From positions 8,666 through 23,785 of the forward strand of contig JAGQYU010000104.1 of assembly GCA_020435885.1 (NCBI GenBank): a stretch of 15,120 bases of DNA, written 5' to 3'. Positions 7,325 to 15,120 of this stretch are shown here, piece by piece; within the stretch, counting starts at the first letter, position 1; the number at the start of each line of letters is the position of its first letter. The notes beneath the pieces are model-generated. The model searched no databases, was not told the origin of the DNA, and saw only the letters and a list, made by a program, of their open reading frames with translations. The DNA comes from Flavobacteriaceae bacterium. Its GTDB lineage: Bacteria; Bacteroidota; Bacteroidia; Flavobacteriales; Flavobacteriaceae. The translations under genes and the position numbers were made by a program.

Positions 7325-7966
7325 TTACTTCACTCTGCTAATAGTTAATCCATCTCTAATAGGAAGAATTACAGTTTCCAATCTATCATCAGTATTTAAA
7401 AGTTGGTTATACGCCAGTAATACGTTAGTGTCTTGGTCTTTAGGGTCTAATTCTTCTACAACTTTACCGCTCCATAACACATTGTCTGATAAAATTACAC
7501 CCCCTTTGTTCATTTTTTCAATGATCAAATGAAAATAGTTTACATAATTACACTTATCGGCATCAATAAAAACGAGGTCAAACTTTTCTTTAATGGTTGG
7601 AATTATCTCCAATGCATTACCTGTGTACTGTTTTATCTGATCTTTATAAACTGATTTGTTAAAATATTTCTGTTGAATATTACTCAGTTCTTCATTTTTA
7701 TCAATGGTGTGAATTACACCTTTTTCAGCCAACCCTTCAGCTAAACAAAGTGCAGAATACCCTGTGTAAGTACCGATTTCTAAAACAGTTTTGGGTCTAA
7801 TTAGCTTTGATAACATAGATAAAACCCTCCCCTGAAAAGTGCCACTTAGCATTCTTGGATTTAACACCTTTTGCCATGTTTCTCGGCTTAATTCTTTTAA
7901 TAGCGGAGGTTCTTCTTGCGAATGAGCTACTACATAAGCATCTATATTTTCGGGTAAAAAATCCAT
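7325..7966 (-). CDS. SAM-dependent O-methyltransferase, class I (caffeoyl-CoA OMT-like)
   Basis: 213-residue methyltransferase of the cation-dependent O-methyltransferase family 3 type. The SAM-binding motif I is VLEIGTYTGYSAL (residues 61-73). Metal-binding acidic residues of the family are present as FIDAD (Asp135) and SDNVLW (Asp161, Asn162). The C-terminal LPIRDGLTISR is also typical. Family members methylate catechol-like hydroxyls. The natural substrate in Bacteroidota is not known to me, and the sequence does not reveal it. It starts 4 bp after the stop of the small zinc-finger gene and is very probably in its operon. No signal peptide is visible; it should be cytosolic. Confidence 0.88.
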   Translation of the reverse strand: MDFLPENIDAYVVAHSQEEPPLLKELSRETWQKVLNPRMLSGTFQGRVLSMLSKLIRPKTVLEIGTYTGYSALCLAEGLAEKGVIHTIDKNEELSNIQQKYFNKSVYKDQIKQYTGNALEIIPTIKEKFDLVFIDADKCNYVNYFHLIIEKMNKGGVILSDNVLWSGKVVEELDPKDQDTNVLLAYNQLLNTDDRLETVILPIRDGLTISRVK

Positions 7967-7970
7967 AAAA

Positions 7971-8228
7971 TTATTTTAGCTGCTCATTTATCTTTTGCTG
8001 AAGCGTTTCTTTTTCCTGCTCTGTTAATTTACAGTCGCATTTAGGTTTCTTTAAATGTTTATCACAAACTTTTGTTACAGTAGCATTTTGCTTAGAATAC
8101 ATTCCGCACTTTTTACATATAAAAAGATGAAAGCTCAATTTAAGCTTCTCTATAAAAGTCGCCTCATTATACTGACTCTTATTACAAATAGTCGTTGCCT
8201 CATCACAATTTATAAAAAACCTACCCAT
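7971..8228 (-). CDS. Small Cys-rich protein, putative zinc-binding anti-sigma factor
   Basis: 85-residue soluble protein with nine Cys/His residues likely to bind zinc. The central HLFICKKC (His34, Cys38, Cys41) fits the H-x3-C-x2-C signature of zinc-binding anti-sigma (ZAS) domains. Upstream Cys8 and Cys15 could complete the site. A second cluster (Cys55, His58, Cys64, Cys66) near the C-terminus is less typical. There is no membrane segment, so any signal sensed would be cytosolic, for example redox or metal status as for RsrA-type proteins. The gene begins 6 bp after the ECF sigma gene stop, the classic place for a cognate anti-sigma factor. The pairing is inferred from motif plus position. 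A general zinc-ribbon protein is the alternative. Confidence 0.7.
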   Translation of the reverse strand: MGRFFINCDEATTICNKSQYNEATFIEKLKLSFHLFICKKCGMYSKQNATVTKVCDKHLKKPKCDCKLTEQEKETLQQKINEQLK

Positions 8229-8234
8229 ACTGTT

Positions 8235-8804
8235 CTATTTTGCAAACCAATTATCTTCCAGACATTTTCTTAACTGATGCCTTGCTCTATGGATGATTAC
8301 CCATAAGTTAGACGGAGTTATGTCTAGTTCTTTACATATCTCATCTGTTTCATAGTGCTGTACCTGCTTCATTAAGAAAACCATTTTTTGTTTATCCGGA
8401 AGGTTTTCAATACAGGCCTCTAACACTTTTTTTAATTCATCATTCTCAATATCCCTTTCTGCTAAATTATCCCAAGCATGCGGAACTCTTTCTTCCAGCC
8501 AATTTCCTTTTTTGTCTCCATCTTCATAAAAATTGACTTTTACCTCTGCTTTTCCCTTTGCGGAATTCATTTTTCTGTAATGATCAATTATCTTTCTTTT
8601 TAAAATAGATACTAACCAAGTACGCTCAGAAGCTTCGCCTTTAAAATTTTCAACTCCTTTTAAACCCGCAAAAAAAGTTTCCTGAACAACATCTTTGGCC
8701 AGTTCTTCATCATTCAATCTGGGGAATGCATAATTGAACAGATAATCAGCATGAAGCTCTACCCATGATAATGGCTGTAATATATGCTTAGGCGTTTGTT
8801 GCAT
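8235..8804 (-). CDS. ECF-type RNA polymerase sigma-70 factor
   Basis: 189-residue group 4 (extracytoplasmic function) sigma factor. Region 2, which binds core polymerase and the -10 element, spans about residues 15-80. It includes LAKDVVQETFFAGLKGVENF and the RTWLVSILKRKIIDHYRK helix. A variable linker follows (about 80-120, containing a WLEERVPHAWDN stretch). Region 4 (about 125-183) has the LPDKQKMVFLMKQ segment and the helix-turn-helix DEICKELDITPSNLWVIIHRAR that reads the -35 element. It leads a tight minus-strand cluster with a ZAS-like protein, an O-methyltransferase and an M23 peptidase, and is divergent from sdhC. The only promoter-like box upstream is TATCTTTA (minus strand, 8824-8831), one mismatch from consensus. 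Which stimulus it responds to cannot be read from sequence. Confidence 0.9.
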   Translation of the reverse strand: MQQTPKHILQPLSWVELHADYLFNYAFPRLNDEELAKDVVQETFFAGLKGVENFKGEASERTWLVSILKRKIIDHYRKMNSAKGKAEVKVNFYEDGDKKGNWLEERVPHAWDNLAERDIENDELKKVLEACIENLPDKQKMVFLMKQVQHYETDEICKELDITPSNLWVIIHRARHQLRKCLEDNWFAK

Positions 8805-8956
8805 TACTATTTTTTAAGCGACATAAAGATACTGTTTTCCTGTAGTAATTATAATATCAATATTCATAACTAATTGTGAAAATTTTTGCATGGTCATATA
8901 CTGTTTTTTACCTTAATTAAAATGATTATAAATAATGAAAAATAACAACATTGGTT

Positions 8957-8987
8957 TTTGACCTAAAAAAAGTAAATAGTACATTTG
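8957..8987 (+). promoter_or_regulatory. Consensus Bacteroidota sigma-A promoter for the sdhCAB operon
   Basis: A TTTG box (8957-8960, in GGTTTTTG) is followed after exactly 19 bases by TACATTTG (8980-8987), a full TAnnTTTG match. The expected transcript start is about 20 bases before the sdhC ATG at 9014. This is the best promoter in the window and fits a highly expressed respiratory operon. Confidence 0.75.
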
Positions 8988-9013
8988 TTTACCATATAAA
9001 AAACTAATCAAAA

Positions 9014-9673
9014 ATGAGTGGATTGTTCAAATCTTCTATAGGAAGAAAAATAGCCATGGCGCTCTCTGCATTCTTCCTAATAATTTTCTTACTAATACAT
9101 TTAACGGTTAATATTACATCCCTTTTCAGTGAGGAAGTTTTTAACCAATTGTCCCATTTTATGGGTACCAATCCGTTAATACAATTTGGTTTACAGCCGG
9201 TGCTTATCATTGGTGTTGTTTTTCACTTTGTAATGGGGTTTGTATTAGAAGCAAAAAACAAAGCTTCAAGAGGTGTTAGCTATGTAAAATACAACGGGGC
9301 TGCCAATGCCAGTTGGATGTCTAGAAATATGATCTATTCCGGATTGGTAATATTAGCCTTTTTAATATTACATTTTGTTGACTTTTGGTTGCCGGAAATG
9401 AATTACAAATACGTAGAAGGCCTTCCTGAAAACCCAACCAGATATTTTGAAGAGCTTCAGCATAAGTTTATGAGCCCTATTAGGGTTGGTGCTTATGTAG
9501 TTGCTTTTGTGTTGTTAGCTCTTCACCTATTACATGGTTTTCAATCAGCGTTTCAAACCGTTGGTTGTAATAATAAATATACTAAGTGTGTAAAATCGTT
9601 AGGCAAGTGGTATTCAATAATTATTCCGCTAGGTTTTATAATCATTGCCCTTTATCATCACTTTAGCCACTAA
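9014..9673 (+). CDS. sdhC: Succinate dehydrogenase cytochrome b subunit (type B, fused di-heme)
   Basis: 219-residue membrane anchor of complex II. Five hydrophobic helices are visible (about 14-36, 60-78, 105-125, 155-177, 193-212), as in type B succinate:quinone oxidoreductases that use one large cytochrome b with two hemes instead of separate SdhC and SdhD. Candidate axial heme ligands are His29, His71, His120 and His171 or His174, spaced as in the Bacillus and Wolinella enzymes; this assignment is inference. It passes electrons from the iron-sulfur subunit to menaquinone. ATG at 9014 follows a strong promoter by about 26 bases. It is the first gene of sdhCAB, with 12 bp before sdhA. Long, uninterrupted and normal in length. 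Confidence 0.93.
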   Translation: MSGLFKSSIGRKIAMALSAFFLIIFLLIHLTVNITSLFSEEVFNQLSHFMGTNPLIQFGLQPVLIIGVVFHFVMGFVLEAKNKASRGVSYVKYNGAANASWMSRNMIYSGLVILAFLILHFVDFWLPEMNYKYVEGLPENPTRYFEELQHKFMSPIRVGAYVVAFVLLALHLLHGFQSAFQTVGCNNKYTKCVKSLGKWYSIIIPLGFIIIALYHHFSH

Positions 9674-9685
9674 TACCTTAATCTT

Positions 9686-11689
9686 ATGACGACTTTAAAC
9701 TCGAAAGTACCACAAGGTCCAATCAAAGACAAATGGACATCCTATAAAGACAAAATAAACTTGGTAAACCCTGCCAACAAACGATCGATTGATGTTATTG
9801 TTGTAGGTACCGGTTTGGCCGGAGGTTCAGCAGCTGCGACGCTTGCCGAACTTGGTTATAATGTAAAAGCATTTGCTTACCAAGATTCTCCCAGAAGAGC
9901 ACACTCTATTGCCGCTCAAGGCGGAATAAACGCTGCTAAAAACTATCAAGGAGATGGCGACTCTGTTTACCGATTATTCTACGATACCGTTAAAGGTGGT
10001 GATTACCGTTCAAGAGAAGCTAACGTGTATCGTTTATCAGAAGTTTCAGGCAACATCATCGATCAGTGCGTAGCACAAGGCGTGCCTTTTGCCCGTGATT
10101 ATGGTGGGCAACTTGATAACCGTTCTTTTGGTGGCGTGTTAGTATCACGTACGTTCTATGCCAAAGGGCAAACGGGTCAGCAATTATTGTTAGGTGCCTA
10201 CTCAGCTATGAACCGTCAAATAGCACGTGGTAAAATTGAAATGTACAATCGCCACGAAATGTTAGACGTAGTAATTGTTGATGGCAAAGCACGTGGTATC
10301 ATTGCAAGAAACCTAGTAACAGGCGAAATAGAACGTCATTCAGCACATGCAGTAGTATTGGCAACAGGAGGTTACGGAAACGTATATTTCCTTTCTACCA
10401 ACGCCATGGGTTCTAATGCCACAGCCGCATGGAAAGCTCATAAAAAAGGCGCTTACTTTGCAAACCCGTGTTTTACACAAATACACCCAACCTGTATTCC
10501 ACGTTCAGGAGATTATCAGTCTAAACTTACGTTGATGTCTGAATCTCTTCGTAATGATGGCCGAATCTGGGTGCCAAAATATGAAGAAGATGTAATGGCT
10601 ATCCGTGAAGGGAAACTAAAACCTACTGAGCTCCCTGAAGAAAAACGTGATTATTATTTAGAACGACGTTATCCTGCTTTCGGTAACTTAGTACCTCGTG
10701 ATGTGGCGTCTAGAGCCGCTAAAGAGCGTTGTGATGCCGGATTTGGTGTTAATAAGACCGGTGAGGCAGTTTACTTAGATTTCTCTTCCGCCATTGAGCG
10801 CTATGGTAAAGAGCAAGCTAAAATTAAAGGTATTCACAATCCTTCTAAAGAAAAGATCATAGAACTTGGTGAAGCCGTTGTAGAGGCAAAATATGGCAAC
10901 CTTTTCCAAATGTATGAAAAGATCGTTGACGAAAATCCATATAAAACCCCAATGATGATCTATCCTGCAACCCACTACACTATGGGTGGACTTTGGGTAG
11001 ATTACAATCTGATGACTACTGTTCCCGGATTGTATTGTATTGGTGAGGCCAACTTCTCAGATCACGGTGCTAACCGCTTAGGTGCTTCTGCACTTATGCA
11101 AGGCTTGGCTGATGGTTACTTTGTACTACCATATACCATTGGTGATTATCTCTCTAGTGATATCCGTACAGGGAGGATTCCAAATGACACTAAAGAATTT
11201 GAAGATGCTGAAAAAGCTGTGAAAGAACGCTTAGAATTCTTCGTGAATAATAATGGAACAAATTCCGTAGACTATTACCACAAAAAACTTGGAAAAGTAA
11301 TGTGGGATAAAGTAGGTATGGCTCGTAACGAAAAAGGATTGAAAGAAGCTATTAAAGAAATTCAGGAGATTAGAGATGATTTCTGGAAAAATGTAAAAGT
11401 TCCTGGAAGCATGAACGAACTGAACCAAGAGCTTGAAAAAGCATGTAGGGTAGCTGATTTCTTAGAATTAGGAGAACTATTTGCCCTAGATGCTCTAGAA
11501 AGAAAAGAATCTTGTGGTGGGCACTTCCGTGAAGAATATCAAACCGAAGAAGGTGAAGCACTACGTGATGATAAGAACTTTGCCTACGTATCGGCATGGG
11601 AGTTTACCGGAAAACCTAGTGAAGCTAAACTTCACAAAGAAAACCTTGAGTTTAAAGATATTGAATTAAAAACACGTTCATATAAATAA
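9686..11689 (+). CDS. sdhA: Succinate dehydrogenase flavoprotein subunit
   Basis: 667-residue FAD subunit of complex II, oxidising succinate to fumarate on the cytoplasmic side. The dinucleotide-binding GTGLAGGSAAATLAELG (about residues 41-57) is followed by RRAHSIAAQGG, where His73 is the expected site of covalent FAD attachment. Active-site elements include IHPT (His267), PRDVASR (Arg338, probable catalytic acid), ATHYTMGG (His430) and HGANRLGASAL (Arg464). The long C-terminal helical domain and the overall length fit type B SdhA/FrdA. The motifs do not distinguish fumarate reductase activity, but an aerobic citric-acid-cycle role is usual in flavobacteria. It is 6 bp from sdhB; the three genes form one operon. 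Confidence 0.97.
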   Translation: MTTLNSKVPQGPIKDKWTSYKDKINLVNPANKRSIDVIVVGTGLAGGSAAATLAELGYNVKAFAYQDSPRRAHSIAAQGGINAAKNYQGDGDSVYRLFYDTVKGGDYRSREANVYRLSEVSGNIIDQCVAQGVPFARDYGGQLDNRSFGGVLVSRTFYAKGQTGQQLLLGAYSAMNRQIARGKIEMYNRHEMLDVVIVDGKARGIIARNLVTGEIERHSAHAVVLATGGYGNVYFLSTNAMGSNATAAWKAHKKGAYFANPCFTQIHPTCIPRSGDYQSKLTLMSESLRNDGRIWVPKYEEDVMAIREGKLKPTELPEEKRDYYLERRYPAFGNLVPRDVASRAAKERCDAGFGVNKTGEAVYLDFSSAIERYGKEQAKIKGIHNPSKEKIIELGEAVVEAKYGNLFQMYEKIVDENPYKTPMMIYPATHYTMGGLWVDYNLMTTVPGLYCIGEANFSDHGANRLGASALMQGLADGYFVLPYTIGDYLSSDIRTGRIPNDTKEFEDAEKAVKERLEFFVNNNGTNSVDYYHKKLGKVMWDKVGMARNEKGLKEAIKEIQEIRDDFWKNVKVPGSMNELNQELEKACRVADFLELGELFALDALERKESCGGHFREEYQTEEGEALRDDKNFAYVSAWEFTGKPSEAKLHKENLEFKDIELKTRSYK

Positions 11690-11695
11690 GACATT

Positions 11696-12442
11696 ATGAA
11701 TTTAACCTTGCATATTTGGAGACAAAAAGGCCCTCAAGACAAGGGCAAAATGGTACAATATAACGTTAAAGATATTTCAGAACACATGTCTTTCTTAGAA
11801 ATGATGGATGTGTTGAACGAGGGCTTAGTAGCCAAAGGCGAAGAACCTGTAGCTTTTGACCATGACTGTAGAGAAGGTATTTGCGGCATGTGCTCTTTAC
11901 AAATTAATGGGGAGCCTCATGGCCCGGACAGAGGTATTACAACCTGTCAGCTACACATGAGAATGTTCAAAGACGGAGATTCAATTTACATTGAACCTTT
12001 CCGCTCTAAAGCATTCCCTGTAATTAAAGATTTAATTGTAGACCGCACTGCTTTTGAGCGTATTCAGCAAGCTGGAGGTTATATTTCGGTAAACACTTCC
12101 GGAAATACAACGGATGCTAATTCGATCTTAATATCAAAAGAAGCGGCTGATAAAGCTATGGATGCAGCTACTTGCATTGGTTGCGGAGCCTGTGTGGCAT
12201 CGTGTAAAAATGCTTCGGCAATGTTGTTCGTTTCTGCTAAAGTTTCTCAGTTTGCGCTTCTTCCCCAAGGGAAAGTAGAAGCTACACAACGTGTAATGAA
12301 TATGGTAAAACAAATGGATGAAGAAGGTTTTGGTAACTGTACTAATACTGGAGCCTGTGAGGTAGAATGTCCAAAAGGTATTTCTTTAGAGAATATTGCC
12401 AGAATGAACAGAGAATACTTAAAAGCCAGTATTAAAGGATAA
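11696..12442 (+). CDS. sdhB: Succinate dehydrogenase iron-sulfur subunit
   Basis: 248-residue electron-transfer subunit linking FAD in SdhA to the hemes in SdhC. The N-terminal ferredoxin domain holds the [2Fe-2S] cluster through CREGICGMC (Cys58, Cys63, Cys66) and a later Cys in ITTCQ. The C-terminal domain carries CIGCGACVASC (Cys160, 163, 166, 170) and CTNTGACEVECPKG (Cys215, 221, 225), which coordinate the [4Fe-4S] and [3Fe-4S] clusters. All expected cysteines are present. It is the last gene of the operon; a strong terminator begins 19 bases after its stop. Confidence 0.97.
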   Translation: MNLTLHIWRQKGPQDKGKMVQYNVKDISEHMSFLEMMDVLNEGLVAKGEEPVAFDHDCREGICGMCSLQINGEPHGPDRGITTCQLHMRMFKDGDSIYIEPFRSKAFPVIKDLIVDRTAFERIQQAGGYISVNTSGNTTDANSILISKEAADKAMDAATCIGCGACVASCKNASAMLFVSAKVSQFALLPQGKVEATQRVMNMVKQMDEEGFGNCTNTGACEVECPKGISLENIARMNREYLKASIKG

Positions 12443-12460
12443 AGTTATATTAAACAAAAT

Positions 12461-12495
12461 AAAAAAAAGCCTCGTAATTAACGAGGCTTTTTTTT
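12461..12495. terminator. Strong bidirectional Rho-independent terminator
   Basis: GCCTCGT (12469-12475) and ACGAGGC (12481-12487) form a perfect 7-bp GC-rich stem with a five-base loop. Eight A residues precede it and eight T residues follow it, so it can end transcription in both directions. It lies between sdhB and the convergent phytase gene. Confidence 0.93.
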
Positions 12496-12498
12496 ATT

Positions 12499-13512
12499 TT
12501 AATTATTGAGCTTTAAAGAATCCAGCGAATGGTAAAAAAAGTCTTGCTCATCATTCATGGAAACAAATAAACCTTTTGGAAATTTATTCCCCAATGATGT
12601 AGTTGTAACATCACAACCATCTGTTTCCAACGTTCCTAAATTAACGGTTTTTACAAAAGCATTATCACCTCTTTTAAAAATATTGAACGTATGATCTTGC
12701 TGATTACTTACAATGATAAACCCGGTATTATTAGCGTAAGTAGCAATAGCTATGCCTTCAATATCGTCTTTAAAATACTCACCTCCAAAAAGTGAAATTT
12801 CATCATTCCCTTTACTGGGATTAGCATAATATTTTCTAATCCCCACACCTTCATCTGAATAATAAATATATCCTGATTCGTCATCTACAGCAATGGCTTC
12901 TATTTCTTTTTTACCACTGAATTTACCGAATTTCCTAAGCAATGTCGCTTTAACTCCTGTAGAATCTGAAGTTAGTTCGTATTGATATAAATAACCTTCT
13001 GTAGGACCATTCTTTCTGCTTACAATTGCAGAAATAGCGCCTGTTTGAGGATTTCTATATATCGAAATCCCCATAGGTCGTTTCATTTCTGTATCAGTTT
13101 CATCTTCAAAAACCTTAAATCCTCCGTTATCTAACGGCACCATATCAGGTACAGAAAATAATCGTATTTGATGCTTTTCTCTTTCGGTAAACATCAAAAT
13201 ATCTATATCTGTAGAATCATTCAATTTAAAGCCGTATTCAACATCCACATTGTTAGGGTAACTGATACCTGTAATGCTTTTTTCTTTTATGATCTTCCCA
13301 TTAAGGTCAAAAGCATATACGCCACCATTAACTTCATCTTTATCTGTTCCGAAAACAATGCTTTGCTCAGGGTTCTCTTTGTTGATCCAAATAGCCGGAT
13401 CATCACTATCATGCGGAACTTTTTCTGTAACCAACGTAGGTCTTATTTCCGGTAATTGTTTTTTGCATGAAATAAATAACAATACCGATAGTATCAAGAA
13501 AAAATATTTCAT
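12499..13512 (-). CDS. Beta-propeller phytase (3-phytase), lipoprotein
   Basis: 337-residue BPP-family phytase, expected to release phosphate from inositol hexakisphosphate in a calcium-dependent way outside the cytoplasm. The N-terminal MKYFFLILSVLLFISCKK is a lipoprotein signal with lipid-bearing Cys16. Family landmarks follow in order: SDDPAIW (residues 36-42), YPNNVDVEYGF, the KEIEAIAVDDESGYIYYSDE stretch, DDIEGIAIA, SNQQDHTFNIF, and a late TDGCDV...FPKGLFVSMND segment. The acidic residues in these blades supply the calcium and phosphate sites. Length is normal for a six-blade propeller and the frame is intact. It starts 3 bp after the stop of the TonB-dependent receptor, so the two are almost certainly one transcript. 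Lipid anchoring puts it in the outer membrane or at the cell surface. Confidence 0.92.
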   Translation of the reverse strand: MKYFFLILSVLLFISCKKQLPEIRPTLVTEKVPHDSDDPAIWINKENPEQSIVFGTDKDEVNGGVYAFDLNGKIIKEKSITGISYPNNVDVEYGFKLNDSTDIDILMFTEREKHQIRLFSVPDMVPLDNGGFKVFEDETDTEMKRPMGISIYRNPQTGAISAIVSRKNGPTEGYLYQYELTSDSTGVKATLLRKFGKFSGKKEIEAIAVDDESGYIYYSDEGVGIRKYYANPSKGNDEISLFGGEYFKDDIEGIAIATYANNTGFIIVSNQQDHTFNIFKRGDNAFVKTVNLGTLETDGCDVTTTSLGNKFPKGLFVSMNDEQDFFYHSLDSLKLNN

Positions 13513-13515
13513 TTC

Positions 13516-15120
13516 TTATTTTTTGAATAAATCATATTTCAAGCCAAAGGTCAGTCTTTTTTCATAATATTCCATCTGCATGGTACGGCTGCTTACCCCT
13601 TGATAGTAACGTAATGGCTGATTGGTGATATTATTCAGGTTAACGTATAAACTTAGATTTTTATTGATAGCAACATTGGCATTAAAATCTAAGAAAAATT
13701 GCTTATCATAATATCTGTCTTCAAAAGGATTTCCTCCAATATCATCGATATAGGCATCTGAAAAATTACCTGATAAACGCAAACTGAAAGTTTTAGCATT
13801 GTATGCTAAGGAGCCGTTGAACATATTTGGAGCTGTTTGTGGTAAATCTAAATCAGAGCGTTCTTCACCATCTTCATTATAAATACCGTCAGCTTTTGAA
13901 GTTAAATAGGTATAGTTTAAATAAATACTGAAATTTTTAGCAAACCCAGGCAAGAAATCCAAACGACGTTGAAAAGATATTTCAGCACCAAAAACTGTAG
14001 CTCCTTCTCCGTTTAACGGTTGGTATATTTCATACCCTTCTGCATTTTCTGTTTGATTTGTATACACAAAATCTTTTATGTCTTTATAAAATAAACCTCC
14101 TGAAATTATACCCACTGATTTAAAATAATGCTCAGCCATAAAATCGAAGTTCATAGAAGTAGTTGGGTCTAACTCAGAATTTCCTAAAAAGATCTCTTTA
14201 TCTTCACGATTTAGCTCCTGATAAGGAACTAAATCAACATAATTTGGACGTGCTAAGGTGTTTGTCCAAGCAAAACGTAAAACAGTATTATCAGCAACAT
14301 TATATTTAAAATGAACTCCCGGAAGTACGTTTGTATAGGAGTTTTTATCTTTTAGAACAGTTGTGCCTGCATAATCTCCATCTTCATTAAAAGTAAGTTC
14401 ATTACCTTCACTGTCAATTGATGTATGTTCTACTCTAAGCCCTACTAAAATGCTGAACTTATCAGATAGCTCTTGGTCTATCATGGCATAGCCTGCAAAC
14501 ACGTTTTCCTTAACATCAAAATTAGCTGTTAAATATTCTTCCGGTAAATCTTCACTTTCAAAAAGTGATTCATTGTAAATATCTAACTTTCCTAAAAATT
14601 CTGGTGCTGCAAAATAGCCTACTTCGTATTGGCTCCCTGCAAGAAAATCAGGATCAGAGTAATTTCTTGTACCTACCATCCCCAGTTCATCAAAATCACC
14701 TGTTTCAGGGCTATATTCGGTAAAGTCATTTTTTCTATTCTTATTTTTCAACCTAGCTTTAGCGCCAAATTTTAAAAAGCCATTTCTATCTTGTACTAGA
14801 GACACAGGTGCCTTTGCATTGATAAAGAAGTTAAAATCTTCCTCCTCGGTATATTGATTCTCTTCTGTTAATTCACCAAATTCAAAGTTGGCATAATTTG
14901 CATCTGCAGCATCTAAAGGTGTGTACAATGGCTTGTCTTCATTATTATTAAATGCTACACTGTATTCACTTTCGTATTCTAAATATCTTTCATTCAAACG
15001 CTCTTCAGATGCTTTTGAAAAAGAAGCCATCCAATCCAGTTCAACATGGCCAAATAAATGATCACCACCCAAAGCAAAGTTAAACATACGTTGATCTTCT
15101 AAACGTCTATTTTTATTTCT
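13516..15120 (-). CDS. TonB-dependent outer-membrane receptor, C-terminal barrel part (N-terminus beyond window)
   Basis: 534 residues of an open frame that enters from the right edge; the visible ATG at 15087 is internal, since the frame continues upstream through RNKNRRLEDQR to base 15120. The protein is rich in alternating amphipathic strands, with frequent aromatic residues and acidic, probably extracellular, loops. It ends in a beta strand with terminal aromatics (RLTFGLKYDLFKK), as expected of a TonB-dependent receptor barrel. Segments such as ATVFGAEISFQRRLDFLPGF and VNLNNITNQPLRYYQG resemble the receptor subfamily often called TonB-Xanth-Caul. The plug domain and TonB box cannot be seen. 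Placement directly upstream of the phytase suggests uptake of phytate, its metal complexes or breakdown products; the substrate is inferred from context only. Confidence 0.88.
   Translation of the reverse strand, partial: RNKNRRLEDQRMFNFALGGDHLFGHVELDWMASFSKASEERLNERYLEYESEYSVAFNNNEDKPLYTPLDAADANYANFEFGELTEENQYTEEEDFNFFINAKAPVSLVQDRNGFLKFGAKARLKNKNRKNDFTEYSPETGDFDELGMVGTRNYSDPDFLAGSQYEVGYFAAPEFLGKLDIYNESLFESEDLPEEYLTANFDVKENVFAGYAMIDQELSDKFSILVGLRVEHTSIDSEGNELTFNEDGDYAGTTVLKDKNSYTNVLPGVHFKYNVADNTVLRFAWTNTLARPNYVDLVPYQELNREDKEIFLGNSELDPTTSMNFDFMAEHYFKSVGIISGGLFYKDIKDFVYTNQTENAEGYEIYQPLNGEGATVFGAEISFQRRLDFLPGFAKNFSIYLNYTYLTSKADGIYNEDGEERSDLDLPQTAPNMFNGSLAYNAKTFSLRLSGNFSDAYIDDIGGNPFEDRYYDKQFFLDFNANVAINKNLSLYVNLNNITNQPLRYYQGVSSRTMQMEYYEKRLTFGLKYDLFKK

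Noticed and set aside
8824..8831. TATCTTTA as promoter of the ECF sigma operon
   Set aside because: One mismatch to consensus and no TTTG or TTG at 17-23 bases; mentioned only as the best available box.
8829..8907. Direct repeat ATACTGTTTT at 8829-8838 and 8898-8907 in the sigma/sdhC divergent gap as a regulator site
   Set aside because: Ten bases in AT-rich DNA, no palindromic symmetry and no third copy; too weak to call an operator.
13168..13567. Plus-strand open frames opposite the phytase gene
   Set aside because: Antisense shadows of a well-supported phytase; no family resemblance or promoter.

Overview
The window comes from an AT-rich bacterium of the phylum Bacteroidota, most likely a member of the Flavobacteriaceae. 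The evidence is internal. Promoter-like sites fit the Bacteroidota consensus TTTG-N19-TAnnTTTG, and Shine-Dalgarno sequences are absent before the genes. Succinate dehydrogenase is the three-gene C-A-B form with one fused di-heme membrane subunit. Several proteins (HupE/UreJ-like protein, MutS beginning with TTG, TatA, O-methyltransferase) have sequences typical of that family. The region is mostly chromosomal housekeeping DNA. No tRNA, rRNA, CRISPR array, transposase or phage gene was seen, and there is no gene-free stretch longer than about 210 bases.

Layout. At 1-263 (minus) is the N-terminal part of a dCMP deaminase, cut by the window edge. At 378-1507 (minus) a SpoU/TrmH-family RNA methyltransferase is followed by a HupE/UreJ-like membrane protein. 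Divergent from these, 1570-4176 (plus) encodes the mismatch-repair ATPase MutS, then 4290-5142 a TatA/B-type translocase subunit closely coupled to a PAP2 phosphatase. At 5213-6723 (plus) is a subtilisin-like lipoprotein protease whose frame is broken by what looks like an exact 5-bp tandem duplication. A long imperfect hairpin separates it from a convergent minus-strand cluster, 6788-8804. Read in transcription order, that cluster is ECF sigma factor, small zinc-finger anti-sigma-like protein, O-methyltransferase and LytM/M23 peptidase. Divergent from the sigma factor, a near-ideal promoter drives sdhC-sdhA-sdhB (9014-12442, plus), which ends in a strong bidirectional terminator. Beyond it, 12499-15120 (minus) is a TonB-dependent receptor (N-terminus outside the window) directly followed by a beta-propeller phytase lipoprotein.

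How the genes work together. The sdh operon supplies complex II of the citric acid cycle and respiratory chain. The receptor and phytase look like a two-gene phytate (inositol hexakisphosphate) scavenging unit. The sigma/anti-sigma pair heads a small operon that may respond to an envelope or redox signal. The main oddities are the broken protease, its Gly where subtilases carry the oxyanion-hole Asn, and the uncharacterised sigma operon. I found no clear new defence or mobile system here.
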